A stretch of 60,863 nt of DNA from CAYMSO01 sp964393185 (GCA_964393185.1 CAYMSO010000010.1:1-60863); one strand, 5' to 3'; numbered from the stretch's first letter, positions 17,348-25,630 are shown. Made by a program: numbers and translations. Notes: a model not told the origin generated them from the letters alone.

Positions 17348-17366
17348 ATTCCACTAGAGGTGGAAT
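17348..17366. repeat. Short inverted repeat in the 246-bp gap
   Basis: ATTCCAC-TAGAG-GTGGAAT followed by eight A on the + strand. On the minus strand it is not followed by T, so it is not a convincing terminator for the 17387 gene. Confidence 0.4.
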
Positions 17367-17386
17367 AAAAAAAACTAAAGTAATGG

Positions 17387-17782
17387 TCACCCTTCACCTA
17401 TAATATCCATTAGGCTACTAGGCAAAATACGACCTAGCTGAACAGGTGCATCACCAAATATATTTCTTCTTATATCTACCAATTTATCATAAATTTTAGT
17501 ATCGACATCAAGGCTTTGAGCTTTCTGCATTAACTTATGCATATTACTTCCACCAAACCATAAAGCTCCATGAGCAAGGGATTTGCGTAATTGATCTCTG
17601 TCGGACTCGTTTATCTTGAGCTCATGCAAAGTTTGTTCGGGTTTTGCAGAGCTTGACATCCGTCTATTTGCTTGGTTGAGTAAAAAATTTACTGAATTAG
17701 AAAATTCCTTAGGATCAGTAGTTCGGAGAGCTTCAGACACTTTTTCTTTGTATATATCGCTCATATTTAATTGTTCTATCAT
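17387..17782 (-). CDS. Hypothetical helical protein
   Basis: 131 residues, predicted mostly helical, cytosolic. No family recognised. Features seen are an amphipathic N-terminal half (DIYKEKVSEALRTTDPKEF), a central GALWFGGSNMHKLMQKAQ and a proline-containing C-terminus. It follows the 17847 gene on the same strand after 64 bases, so the two may be cotranscribed. The C-terminus ends just after a short inverted repeat on the far side. Confidence 0.55.
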   Translation of the reverse strand: MIEQLNMSDIYKEKVSEALRTTDPKEFSNSVNFLLNQANRRMSSSAKPEQTLHELKINESDRDQLRKSLAHGALWFGGSNMHKLMQKAQSLDVDTKIYDKLVDIRRNIFGDAPVQLGRILPSSLMDIIGEG

Positions 17783-17846
17783 TCTATCTAGTTAATAAGT
17801 AAGATCTATTATAAATTAAATTTTAGCAAGCCTGCGTCTGCTTACC

Positions 17847-18719
17847 TTAAACTTGTAAGAATGGCTGTACAGAGTATCCTTTAGAAAGTAATAAGTTATG
17901 AACTTCACCTACCTCCTCCAGAGTAGGTACTCTTTGTAGCCTCAAATTAAGAGCTCTTTTAATATGTTTAATCTTTAGCATATATGGATTAACCTTATCA
18001 AATTCATTAGCAATTTTATGCAAAATGTTGCCATCAAAAGCTACTTCGTCTGAGTAATCTATATTTAATCCAAGAGGTTCTCCAGCTTTTTGTAGTTTTT
18101 TAGCAAGTTCTTCTTTAAATTCCTGATTATAATGCTGTTGAAATTGATCGGTTTGGAAAGCTACTTGCAATGTATCGTAAAATGTTCCAGAAAAATCTCC
18201 TTTTTCAAAAAATTTTGCTAGGCGTAATCCTCCTACAGCCCTTCTTATACCTTCAATCAAAACACTGACATTATCTTCTATACTTTCACCCTCAGTAGGT
18301 ATGTATGTTTTAGGATTAGCAAATTCTATAGGGAAAAGATTTAAGTTATAAGTTTCGCACAGTTCTATACTTGTATAAATTCTTAAGTATCTATTAAGAA
18401 TAGGGTTTAGTTTTAAGGATAAATGGTCTAGGTTCGTTCTAGAGGATTCATCATTAAGTTCATCGGTTATCATTACAACATCTATGTCGCCAATAAGTTG
18501 AGGAATGCTGTATCTATCTACATTTACACCTGCAATCTGAGCCATAAGTTTAAGATTTAAAACAGATCCCATTGGGAAGATAAAAAAGTTATCCCTATCA
18601 AGGGCTTGTTTTATTTTACTTTCTACCGTCAAAAAGGCTGAACAAATGTGAGGTTCTCCAATTCTATCCCAGGGGTCAGCAGATTCATTAGTATTTAATT
18701 GGTCAAGCAAATTATTCAT
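17847..18719 (-). CDS. Hypothetical protein, possibly nucleotidyltransferase-like
   Basis: 290 residues, cytosolic. FFIFPMGSVLN followed by LIGDIDVVMITD recalls the Gly-Ser ... Asp-x-Asp core of nucleotidyltransferase-fold proteins, and RAVGGLRLAKFFEKGDFSG resembles a helical region after such a core. The spacing between the GS and DID motifs (about 30 residues) is longer than usual (10-15), and I cannot place it in a family. The C-terminal third is helical (KIKHIKRALNLRLQRVPTLE). An alternative is an unrelated fold with a chance match. Cotranscription with the 17387 gene is likely. Confidence 0.5.
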   Translation of the reverse strand: MNNLLDQLNTNESADPWDRIGEPHICSAFLTVESKIKQALDRDNFFIFPMGSVLNLKLMAQIAGVNVDRYSIPQLIGDIDVVMITDELNDESSRTNLDHLSLKLNPILNRYLRIYTSIELCETYNLNLFPIEFANPKTYIPTEGESIEDNVSVLIEGIRRAVGGLRLAKFFEKGDFSGTFYDTLQVAFQTDQFQQHYNQEFKEELAKKLQKAGEPLGLNIDYSDEVAFDGNILHKIANEFDKVNPYMLKIKHIKRALNLRLQRVPTLEEVGEVHNLLLSKGYSVQPFLQV

Positions 18720-18854
18720 AGTAGCTGATTATAGCAAAGTTTAGAATTAGAGATTAATGCTGCATTATGCACCTTTCGAATCTGATATTGTTAGCACATT
18801 GACAGATAGGTAGTGGCGTACTAAAATACAAGCAATAATTGTTACCATAATTCA

Positions 18855-19616
18855 ATGGCTGATGATGACTTACTAGAATCTCCGGAAGAAGATATGCAAG
18901 ATAACCGTCAATTCACTGCGTATGCACCTATACAATATCGCCTTGCAGCGACTAACCAAAGCGAGATACGGATTATAGGGCCGCAGTATAATATATTAAT
19001 GACGAGCGACAGAATCACTTTCTCAAATGATACACAAGAAACATATGTTGCACAGTTAGTGGCAGGAATGATGCTAGATGAAGAAGCAAGGGAAGTAGGA
19101 TTAAGAAACGCAGTTGTTATTGCTTTACCAAATGGTGGGACTATACGTCTAGCGACTGTAGAAGATGAAGTCAGAGTAGTAGCTGACGAAAAGATCGAAA
19201 GTTTACTTACTGCTGGGGGATTAGAAAAGCCGAAACCTTACCAACCTCGACGAATATGGCGTTCTGATATTTTAGAAAAAATCCCTGGTGCTGCTCCAAT
19301 TGGCCTTATCATGTGTGAAAATTATGCACAAAGTATATTAAAAGGAAGAAGAGTATATCTAGCTGATGACTATTATAAAATATTGGTAACTCCAGAACAA
19401 ATAACATTCTTTGAAGATAAACACAACGGCAACTTTATACTACAAACAATAAATGGAATTTTATTAGACCCTACTACAAGAAGAGAAGCCGTGGAGCGCG
19501 ATCTCAAGTTCGTATTACCAAATGGTCCAGAAATTTTTGCAAAAGAGATATTGGGTCAAATGCTACAAACAATAGATCACTTGGTCAAAAATATTCAGCC
19601 ACCCGAAGAAGTTTAA
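18855..19616 (+). CDS. Hypothetical protein with internal domain duplication
   Basis: 253 residues, no signal or membrane segment. Residues 45-96 and 174-226 are two copies of one unit: YNILMTSDRITF and YKILVTPEQITF open them, MMLDEEAREVG and ILLDPTTRREAV lie in the middle, and VVIALPNGGTI and LKFVLPNGPEI close them. Each unit looks like two beta hairpins around a short helix. I do not recognise the family. The two linkers differ in length. The gene stands alone, divergent from the 17847 gene. Confidence 0.6.
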   Translation: MADDDLLESPEEDMQDNRQFTAYAPIQYRLAATNQSEIRIIGPQYNILMTSDRITFSNDTQETYVAQLVAGMMLDEEAREVGLRNAVVIALPNGGTIRLATVEDEVRVVADEKIESLLTAGGLEKPKPYQPRRIWRSDILEKIPGAAPIGLIMCENYAQSILKGRRVYLADDYYKILVTPEQITFFEDKHNGNFILQTINGILLDPTTRREAVERDLKFVLPNGPEIFAKEILGQMLQTIDHLVKNIQPPEEV

Positions 19617-19804
19617 ATAGAATCTATAACCTATCACAACTTGCCTAAGGGAGTTTGGGATATGTGTTAGAATTACTCAAATAGAATAATAAAAGCAGGG
19701 AACTGAAGTCCATAGTTTTATGTTATTAAGTAAGAAACTTAATTTAAAGACTAAACTCAATCCATTGGTTTTAGCCAATAGATTAAAGATTAATTTACAA
19801 TGAA

Positions 19805-19990
19805 ATGCAAAGCTGGAATCAATTGCATAAACAGTATAAAGATACTGATTGGATAGACAAACCGAATATTTTCGCAACAGAAATTATTCAATACTTACCA
19901 AGACTTGGAAAACTATTAGACCTAGGAGCCGGTCAAGGGCAGGATACCAAAGCTCGACTTAAAGGCAATTTTCGATTACTATGTAAGTAG
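19805..19990 (+). pseudogene. Truncated class I SAM-methyltransferase (N-terminal fragment)
   Basis: 61 codons. WIDKPNIFATEIIQYLP followed by GKLLDLGAGQGQD is the start of a class I SAM-dependent methyltransferase of the TehB/UbiE-like type, including motif I (LDLGAGQGQD). The frame runs out 12 codons later, where about 130 further residues with the acidic loop and motifs II-III would be expected. No continuation is seen in other frames before the next gene at 20004. It is best read as a decayed gene. Confidence 0.7.
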
Positions 19991-20003
19991 TTATAAACTG
20001 CAA

Positions 20004-20897
20004 ATGAATTCTACAAATAATACTGTTCCGCAAAATAATCCTAATCTACCTAGTAATAGCAGTAATGGAGTATTATCCGAAAACAACCAATATACCATCC
20101 AACCAAAAGGTACCAATTCGCAAAAGAAGTTAGTTTTTTCACTAATAGCATTTTTTGTAGTTTTGTTAAGTTTAATTATAGGGCTAATTGCAAGCGGAGC
20201 TTTGGAGAATGATAACTCTGATTCGAATGATAGTATAGATCAAGTAGTAGAGAATAGGGAAGAAGATGAAGATGCAGAAGAGGAACCATCAATAGTAGAG
20301 AATATAGAAGAAGAGTGCAGCAATCCTCAAAAGTATACAAATGCTTATTTCCCAAAATTTGTATTAAATTACGATCAATGTGATTGGACAGTTACAGAAT
20401 CTGAAGAACTAAAAAAAGGAGATAATAATCCATTTAATTTGTATGTGAGTTTAACACATACAGATGGGACCGTAGTAAAAGTCGTACTAGGGGTATATGG
20501 AATTGTAGGATTTGCTGGGATTGCAGATTGCGGGACTGAACAAGTCTATGCAGTTAATTCTAAGATAGCTGGCATCTTAACAGCTCCCAATATTTATAGT
20601 TATAAAGATAATACTTATTTAAGAGGAACTGCAGAATTTGATTCTCTACTTGCAGAGGCAGCAGCTTTTCCGGAATTTGCTCCACCATCCGGCTCGAGTT
20701 CAACTTACTGTTCGGAGATAGGACCTAGTTTTACCACGGAAACTACTATGACCGCAGGTGAAGCAGAGATAACTGACTTAATTAATAATCCTGACCAAGT
20801 ATTGTCTGTGTTTATGAGTGTAGAGGCTACAATGTTAGCAGATACAAATGAAAACAGAACCTTAGTTGCTGATCTGGTTAAGCTGATTGAATATTAA
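20004..20897 (+). CDS. Membrane-anchored extracytoplasmic protein, C-FP-CxW-SFTT family
   Basis: 297 residues. A polar Asn/Ser-rich N-terminus (1-40) precedes a transmembrane segment (about 43-67) and an acidic linker. The outer domain has ECSNPQ, YFPKFVLNYDQCDW, a third cysteine in IADCGTEQ and a fourth in YCSEIGPSFTTET, and ends in LVKLIEY. The same order of cysteines, the FP-x-W/F start, C-x-W and S/G-FTT are found in the genes at 48170 and 48845, so these are paralogs. Two disulfides are likely. I know no function for the family. A strong terminator hairpin follows. Confidence 0.65.
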   Translation: MNSTNNTVPQNNPNLPSNSSNGVLSENNQYTIQPKGTNSQKKLVFSLIAFFVVLLSLIIGLIASGALENDNSDSNDSIDQVVENREEDEDAEEEPSIVENIEEECSNPQKYTNAYFPKFVLNYDQCDWTVTESEELKKGDNNPFNLYVSLTHTDGTVVKVVLGVYGIVGFAGIADCGTEQVYAVNSKIAGILTAPNIYSYKDNTYLRGTAEFDSLLAEAAAFPEFAPPSGSSSTYCSEIGPSFTTETTMTAGEAEITDLINNPDQVLSVFMSVEATMLADTNENRTLVADLVKLIEY

Positions 20898-20907
20898 ATA
20901 TCTAACG

Positions 20908-20934
20908 AAGGGCCCCGACTTTGTCGGGGCCCTT
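20908..20934. terminator. Strong bidirectional terminator hairpin
   Basis: A 12-bp perfect stem, 20908-20919 with 20923-20934, closed by TTT and containing GGGCCCCGAC/GTCGGGGCCC. It sits between convergent genes. Its core CCCGAC-TTT-GTCGGG is the inverse of the palindrome inserted in the tRNA-like remnant at 16008. Confidence 0.85.
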
Positions 20935-20953
20935 ATAAAAAGCTTTGGAAAAA

Positions 20954-22990
20954 CTATTTCTTAGAACTTATTACAAAATTCTTTTCTAAATAATCCTTTG
21001 CCAACCTCAATAAATCAATTTTTTTGTTATACAAAGGCTCGTCTATAACTTTATCTAAGAGATAGTTAAGAATATCTCCTATGATTTTTCCTGCAGGAAT
21101 ATTAAAGTTATCCATCAAATCCTGTCCAGAAATATCTAAATCAGAAATTTTTAAAGCCATATCTTTCGCCCTTACTTCTGCAATTCGACTAGATAATGCA
21201 TCTAGCTCCTTAGGATTCCAGTCCGACTTTGGGTTAGCTGTTGCATCTGCTATTCTTAATTTCATTAAATCATCTATTGCATCCTCGCCACCCACATTTT
21301 TTATGAGTCGTCTGATTGCCCCATCGCTCCACCCCAAAGACGGATCGTTAAGCTCATCTCCATAAACATTAATGACAAAAAATTCTCCGTTGCTAACATC
21401 TACCTTACCACCGTAGCTAAGAGTATCTTGAAGAAGTAAATTATTTTGTAATACTCTTTTTATAACTCTAATTATTCCTGCATGAGTAATAATCAATATA
21501 TTTTTACTTTTCTCATTTTTAAGTAGGTGGTGCAAAAAACTTTTTACTCTTTCTTCTACCTGTGCTATAGATTCGCCTGAAGGTAGATATTCCTGCCTTT
21601 GCTCGTTATTTCTCGGGTCAGTAGCTAAATTAGGATACTTTTGAGCGAACTCATTCCAAGTTAATCCTTGTAATTCGCCAAAATGTCTTTCTATCAGTTG
21701 GTTGTCTGTAATAATCTTTACATTAAATTTTTTATTTACAATTTTTGCAGTTTCAAGACATCTGCTAAGTGGAGAAGTGTATATGACCTCTATGTCAGAT
21801 AAATTTTTTGATGCGATTTCTGCTTGCTCAATACCTCTTTTATTTAAAGGTTCATCCAGCTGCCCACCTACTGCACCTCTCAAGCTAGAATTTCTTTCGC
21901 CATGTCTCATTACATACAGCTTTCTCAAATTCCGCCAATCAGCACTTGGATAATAAAACATATGCCATCTTACTAAATTCACTGTTTTATTTATTTCTTC
22001 GTTGGAAAATCTTAATCGCTTCATTATTTCTTTTGTCATCTGTGCGCCAACCATGTCGTGTCCGTAAAAATGAACTCCCTTGCCATCTTCGGATTTAGTT
22101 CTTGGTTTGCCAATATCATGGAACAGGGCTGCAAGTTTTATAGAATCTTCCGCAGCATCGCAAGTTTTGAGCGAATGTTCAAAAACATCGTCTACATGGA
22201 ACTGCGGCTGAGTTATATCAAGTCCCTCTAAAAGTTCTGGAATAAAGATTTCCAAAATTCCAGAATCTTTCATTAGTTTTAATCCTTTAGAAGGTTTTGG
22301 AGATTTTTGTAATAACTTTACAAGCTCTTCCCTAAATCTTTCTACAGAAATTTGTTTTGTAATGTGCAAAGTTTGCCGTATAGCTTTAAAAGTATTTTCT
22401 TCAATTTCGAAGTTCAGTTGAGATGCAAGTCGGCATGCTCTTACAGCTCTAAGACCGTCTTCAGAAAATCTTTCTATTGGATCGCGTACTGCTTTTATAA
22501 CTTTATTTTCTAAATCTTGTATGCCTCTAAACGGATCAACTAAAATCTTTTGAATAGAAACATCAGTCTCATCAAATTGCTGCAAATTAAGTGCAATAGC
22601 ATTAATTGTAAAATCCCTGCGTTCCAGGTCTTCCTCAATAGTTCTTGCAAATTCTACTTTTGAAGGCCATCTTCCACCAACATAATCCGCTTCGGATCTA
22701 TAAGTTGTGATTTCTATATCGTGTCTTTCTCCATTTTCGTCTTCTGTTACAACAATAATTGTTCCGAACTTAGCACCTACAGGTATTGATTTTTCGAATA
22801 TTTTTTCTATTTCTTCGGGATACGCATTAGTTGCTATATCATAATCTCCAGGTATTTTGCCAAGCAAAACATCTCTAACGCTTCCCCCTACAAGGTAGGC
22901 TTCGTAACCTTTTTCCTGAAGCTTTTCTGCAGCTTGTATTACATAGCTAGGAATTAGATCCAAAAATTTTTGTAGTGTTAATTCAAGCAT
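20954..22990 (-). CDS. CCA-adding enzyme/poly(A) polymerase with inserted histidine phosphatase domain
   Basis: 678 residues, far above the roughly 400-480 usual for HD-type tRNA nucleotidyltransferases. Residues 1-250 are the class II nucleotidyltransferase: YLVGGSVRDVLLG, catalytic GDYDIAT (Asp49, Asp51), RRDFTINAIA and EDGLRAVRACRLA. An HD domain follows with AALFHDIGKPRT (His291, Asp292). From about 357 to 545 there is a complete histidine phosphatase: YVMRHGERNS (Arg362, His363), YTSPLSRCLETA, ERHFGELQG and ITHAGIIRV (His503). Then the interrupted part resumes with GWSDGAIRRLIKNVGGEDAIDDLMKLRIADA, the sequence that normally continues from the HD domain. The enzyme adds or repairs tRNA CCA ends. 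Both tRNAs in the window encode CCA, so repair is the likely use. No partner gene is adjacent. Confidence 0.93.
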   Translation of the reverse strand: MLELTLQKFLDLIPSYVIQAAEKLQEKGYEAYLVGGSVRDVLLGKIPGDYDIATNAYPEEIEKIFEKSIPVGAKFGTIIVVTEDENGERHDIEITTYRSEADYVGGRWPSKVEFARTIEEDLERRDFTINAIALNLQQFDETDVSIQKILVDPFRGIQDLENKVIKAVRDPIERFSEDGLRAVRACRLASQLNFEIEENTFKAIRQTLHITKQISVERFREELVKLLQKSPKPSKGLKLMKDSGILEIFIPELLEGLDITQPQFHVDDVFEHSLKTCDAAEDSIKLAALFHDIGKPRTKSEDGKGVHFYGHDMVGAQMTKEIMKRLRFSNEEINKTVNLVRWHMFYYPSADWRNLRKLYVMRHGERNSSLRGAVGGQLDEPLNKRGIEQAEIASKNLSDIEVIYTSPLSRCLETAKIVNKKFNVKIITDNQLIERHFGELQGLTWNEFAQKYPNLATDPRNNEQRQEYLPSGESIAQVEERVKSFLHHLLKNEKSKNILIITHAGIIRVIKRVLQNNLLLQDTLSYGGKVDVSNGEFFVINVYGDELNDPSLGWSDGAIRRLIKNVGGEDAIDDLMKLRIADATANPKSDWNPKELDALSSRIAEVRAKDMALKISDLDISGQDLMDNFNIPAGKIIGDILNYLLDKVIDEPLYNKKIDLLRLAKDYLEKNFVISSKK

Positions 22991-23082
22991 GATATCTTTA
23001 AAATCAATTTATTATATCTTACAATCGAATGAAAGATATACAAAACTCACTTTATTTAAAAATTATTTATAATTGATTAACT

Positions 23083-23742
23083 ATGACTATATTAATGTAC
23101 AGGCCTTTAGTAACAGCTATTATAGAATTTAGTTTAGGTGCTTATGTCTACAAGAAGGGTAAGTTTCAAAAGAATTTGATTTCTATTTTTTTAGTAATGC
23201 TTGGCTCTTACCAATTGGGAGAATTCATAATGTTTGCTTCGGATGGGGGACAGGAAGGAACTAACATGGCTTTCTTTGCTACAACTTTATTGCCGCCATT
23301 TGGAGTAATGCTTGTAGAAAAACTAACTAAAGAGAACTGGGGCTCTGTCATTTTCTGGCTGGCTGGAGTTGTTTTAGCTCTTACTTTTTTACTGTTCGAT
23401 GTCAAAGAATTTGTAGAAGAAACTTCGTGCTTTGCTAAATTTATGAATACTTCCAACGACTGGTCGGAGTTCACTATGGCCTGGAGCATTTATTATCTTG
23501 TAGGCCTTACGTATGTAACATTCTTGTCTTGGTATTTGAGCTATTCAAAAGAGTTCCGTAACGTTGCTGCCAGTCTTAAGAGTATCACAATAGCGTATAT
23601 AACATTTTATCCATTATCTTTTTTTCTTGTTTGGTTGTTTAACTTAGAATTACAGTATGTCTTTTCTATAATGTGTGGATTGGCTATTTTTGCGGCGTTT
23701 ATTATAGCCAGGATCAGTTTTGTACAGAAAGATTTAAATTAA
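23083..23742 (+). CDS. Multi-pass membrane protein (about seven TM segments)
   Basis: 219 residues, almost wholly hydrophobic segments: about 3-20, 30-50, 62-80, 88-105, 135-155, 168-190 and 195-213. Short cytosolic loops carry lysines. I do not recognise a family; the layout resembles 7TM sensor modules found in front of kinases, but there is no catalytic domain here. It ends 5 bases before the convergent deiminase-like gene. Function unassigned. Confidence 0.65.
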   Translation: MTILMYRPLVTAIIEFSLGAYVYKKGKFQKNLISIFLVMLGSYQLGEFIMFASDGGQEGTNMAFFATTLLPPFGVMLVEKLTKENWGSVIFWLAGVVLALTFLLFDVKEFVEETSCFAKFMNTSNDWSEFTMAWSIYYLVGLTYVTFLSWYLSYSKEFRNVAASLKSITIAYITFYPLSFFLVWLFNLELQYVFSIMCGLAIFAAFIIARISFVQKDLN

Positions 23743-23746
23743 AAAC

Positions 23747-24964
23747 TTAAACTGAAAATTCAAAAGTTGAGCACCTAAGGTTGCCACCTATTCCTATAGT
23801 TCCCATTGAATTACAAACTGAGGGTATTTTCGCAGTCACTACTGCATCATAACCTACAATGTCCCTAAGTATGTCTACTGTTTTTACTGCAAGTGAAGTC
23901 ACCAAAATTTTGCCGTTAGGTCCTATAATCATATTAGCAGGTAAAAATACTTCTTCTTCCAAAGGGATGGCATACAATTCGTCAAGAATAGGTAGTTTAT
24001 ACCCACTTATTTTCATATTGTAATTAATTCTAGAGTTATGATCGTTAATATATGCTAGTAATTCGTCTAGAGCACTTTTATAAAACCTAATATAAGAAGA
24101 ATTTGCTATTATGAAATTTCGTCCAAAAGAATCTTTAAGTAACGCTAATTCTGTATCTGGATGATCGTTAAAGTAAAACGGATTTTCTGATGTAAGTAAT
24201 GTAGACCTTCTTGCTACCGCATTGAATAATTCAGCTGCCTTAGGAAGATTACTTTTTCCTAATGCTCTTATACGACTTAAATTAATAGGATCAGTAAGAT
24301 TATACTTTTTACTAAAACTTGGTATTGTGAATACTTCATATTGAGAGTCCATAACTTCCCTTATACCTAAATCATCGGAGTACTTGTTTATAATGTCGTT
24401 AGCGATTATCAAATTATCTGAGATAACTGTCAGACCCCCTTCACCAAGTATAGAAGGTATGAATCTATACGAATTGCTATTAATTCCCGAAATATCTAAA
24501 AGCCTAGATAGTGAGTAGGATAATCTATTAAATATCTCGGATGAATAATTACCGCATTCATCTATACATCTTATAAGAAAGCAAGGCTGTTCGTTGATAT
24601 TTAAATAGATAAAAGAGTCTCTTAACCAATTTTTCTCAATTGCTTCAAGTTCGATACCACCAACCTGTTCAAACATTAGAACATTGAAACCCAGTCTCAT
24701 GAACGGTTTTATTAACTGTCTACTATATTGAATTCTTTCAACTCTATTGATTTCAGAAAGTTGAGGAAAATACAGACCTATCGAATTATTGTTCACACTA
24801 CAATGATTGTGGCAAGATTTTATAAATATAGCTCTCTCTAAAGTCTTATTATCGTATACCCGTAAAATTGACTCGCCTCCAGAATCGCCAGGTATTTTTA
24901 TGGTATACGTGGACGTATTTTGGGTACTGTCATCTCCTAAATTATCGCATCTTTGCCAAGACAT
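23747..24964 (-). CDS. Pentein-fold deiminase/amidinotransferase-like protein
   Basis: 405 residues, no signal peptide. Four motifs occur in the order found in agmatine/peptidyl-arginine deiminases: W-x-R-D in KNWLRDSF (113-116), EGG in GEGGLTVIS (175-177), H-x-D in NDHPDTELAL (His268, Asp270), and a terminal GIGGNLRCST with Cys398, the position of the nucleophilic cysteine in GGG.HC.T. These enzymes hydrolyse or transfer guanidino groups. The usual spacing is broadly kept. The sequence is otherwise divergent, so the substrate cannot be named. Cysteines cluster at the N-terminus (KSCHNHC), which is not a family feature. It is convergent with the 7TM gene. Family placement is from motifs alone. 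Confidence 0.6.
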   Translation of the reverse strand: MSWQRCDNLGDDSTQNTSTYTIKIPGDSGGESILRVYDNKTLERAIFIKSCHNHCSVNNNSIGLYFPQLSEINRVERIQYSRQLIKPFMRLGFNVLMFEQVGGIELEAIEKNWLRDSFIYLNINEQPCFLIRCIDECGNYSSEIFNRLSYSLSRLLDISGINSNSYRFIPSILGEGGLTVISDNLIIANDIINKYSDDLGIREVMDSQYEVFTIPSFSKKYNLTDPINLSRIRALGKSNLPKAAELFNAVARRSTLLTSENPFYFNDHPDTELALLKDSFGRNFIIANSSYIRFYKSALDELLAYINDHNSRINYNMKISGYKLPILDELYAIPLEEEVFLPANMIIGPNGKILVTSLAVKTVDILRDIVGYDAVVTAKIPSVCNSMGTIGIGGNLRCSTFEFSV

Positions 24965-25061
24965 ATGTCACCAGTAATCGACAACATTTTATCATAATCT
25001 ACCTATTTCTGTCACTTTCTTATGGCAACGATATCTACTTGATTCGAGACAAATATTACTA

Positions 25062-25090
25062 TTGGCTATCCAACAAAAACTTAGTATAAT
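25062..25090 (+). promoter_or_regulatory. Promoter-like pair before the tRNA-Leu repeat region
   Basis: TTGGCT (25062-25067), 17-base spacer, TATAAT (25085-25090). It is 445 bases upstream of tRNA-Leu, just before the first repeat copy. Confidence 0.5.
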
Positions 25091-25130
25091 CTTTCCAGCC
25101 ATAAGCATAGTAGAGTGATCTTAGTTTAGT

Positions 25131-25285
25131 GAAGCGGGAGAATGGTGTTAGTACCTTTAAAAGAGTTGAAATAATTATCCCGATACGCTATACAAAGCGA
25201 AGATTTGTGCTATCGGGATAAAAAGAATCTAAGTTTTCTCCCGAAGAATCGGGATCAAACAGATTCTTAATTAGTCGAGGTGGTG
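25131..25285 (+). repeat. Palindrome-rich 155-bp repeat, copy 1
   Basis: Matches 25393-25547 with four mismatches that I count by eye. Inside are two nested hairpins: TTATCCCGATA (25175-25185) with TATCGGGATAA (25211-25221), and AAGAATCT with AGATTCTT enclosing TCCCGA-AGAA-TCGGGA. It ends with the first 12 bases of tRNA-Leu. A TTGAAA-17-TATACA promoter-like pair (25166-25194) is present. The whole gap 24965-25535 contains no credible gene. Confidence 0.85.
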
Positions 25286-25392
25286 CTCAGTTGATTGCAT
25301 TTTCTAGCAAGCAAAACGCAGGTAGAAAATAGCAAGACACCTGCCTTCATGCCGAGCACTTCGGCAGCCAGGCTAGTCCCGCAAAGCAAGGC
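25286..25392. other. Spacer between repeat copies, with further palindromes
   Basis: Begins CTCAGTTGATTGC in place of the rest of tRNA-Leu. Contains TTTTCTA/TAGAAAA arms, GCAGGT/ACCTGC arms, and TGCCGA-GCAC-TTCGGCA. It looks like a mosaic of small palindromic elements; no gene. Confidence 0.6.
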
Positions 25393-25547
25393 GAAGCGGG
25401 AGAATGGTGTTAGTACCTTTAAAAGAGTCGAAATAATTATCCCGATACGCTATACAAATCAAAGATTTGCGCTATCGGGATAAAAAGAATCTAAGTTTTC
25501 TCCCGAAGAATCGGGATCAAACAGATTCTTAATTAGTCGAGGTGGTG
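25393..25547 (+). repeat. Palindrome-rich 155-bp repeat, copy 2
   Basis: Offset from copy 1 by exactly 262 bases; its last 12 bases (25536-25547) are the 5' end of the intact tRNA-Leu. Hairpin arms are 25437-25447/25473-25483, 25485-25492/25523-25530, 25495-25498/25519-25522 and 25501-25506/25511-25516. The promoter-like pair is weakened to TCGAAA-17-TATACA. Confidence 0.85.
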
Positions 25548-25623
25548 GAATGGTATACACGGCGGACTTAAAATCCGCTGGTCATTATAGGCCGTGGGGG
25601 TTCGAGTCCCCCCCTCGATACCA
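25536..25623 (+). tRNA. tRNA-Leu (TAA)
   Basis: 88 bases, class II with a long variable arm and encoded CCA (25621-25623). Acceptor GTCGAGG/CCTCGAT with a G-T first pair, D region TGGTGGAATGGTATACACG, anticodon stem GCGGA/TCCGC with loop CTTAAAA and anticodon TAA at 25569-25571. T arm GGGGG-TTCGAGT-CCCCC. The overall layout resembles other bacterial tRNA-Leu genes. Its first 12 bases are part of repeat copy 2. Confidence 0.96.
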
Positions 25624-25630
25624 AATTTTG

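Noticed and set aside
24868..25089. Open frame opposite the deiminase-like gene start
   Set aside because: It overlaps the coding region of a better-supported gene and a promoter-like site, and has no recognisable motif.
25295..25483. Open frame of 62 codons across the repeat region
   Set aside because: It spans palindromic repeat sequence duplicated at 25131, has no family features, and its composition follows the repeats.
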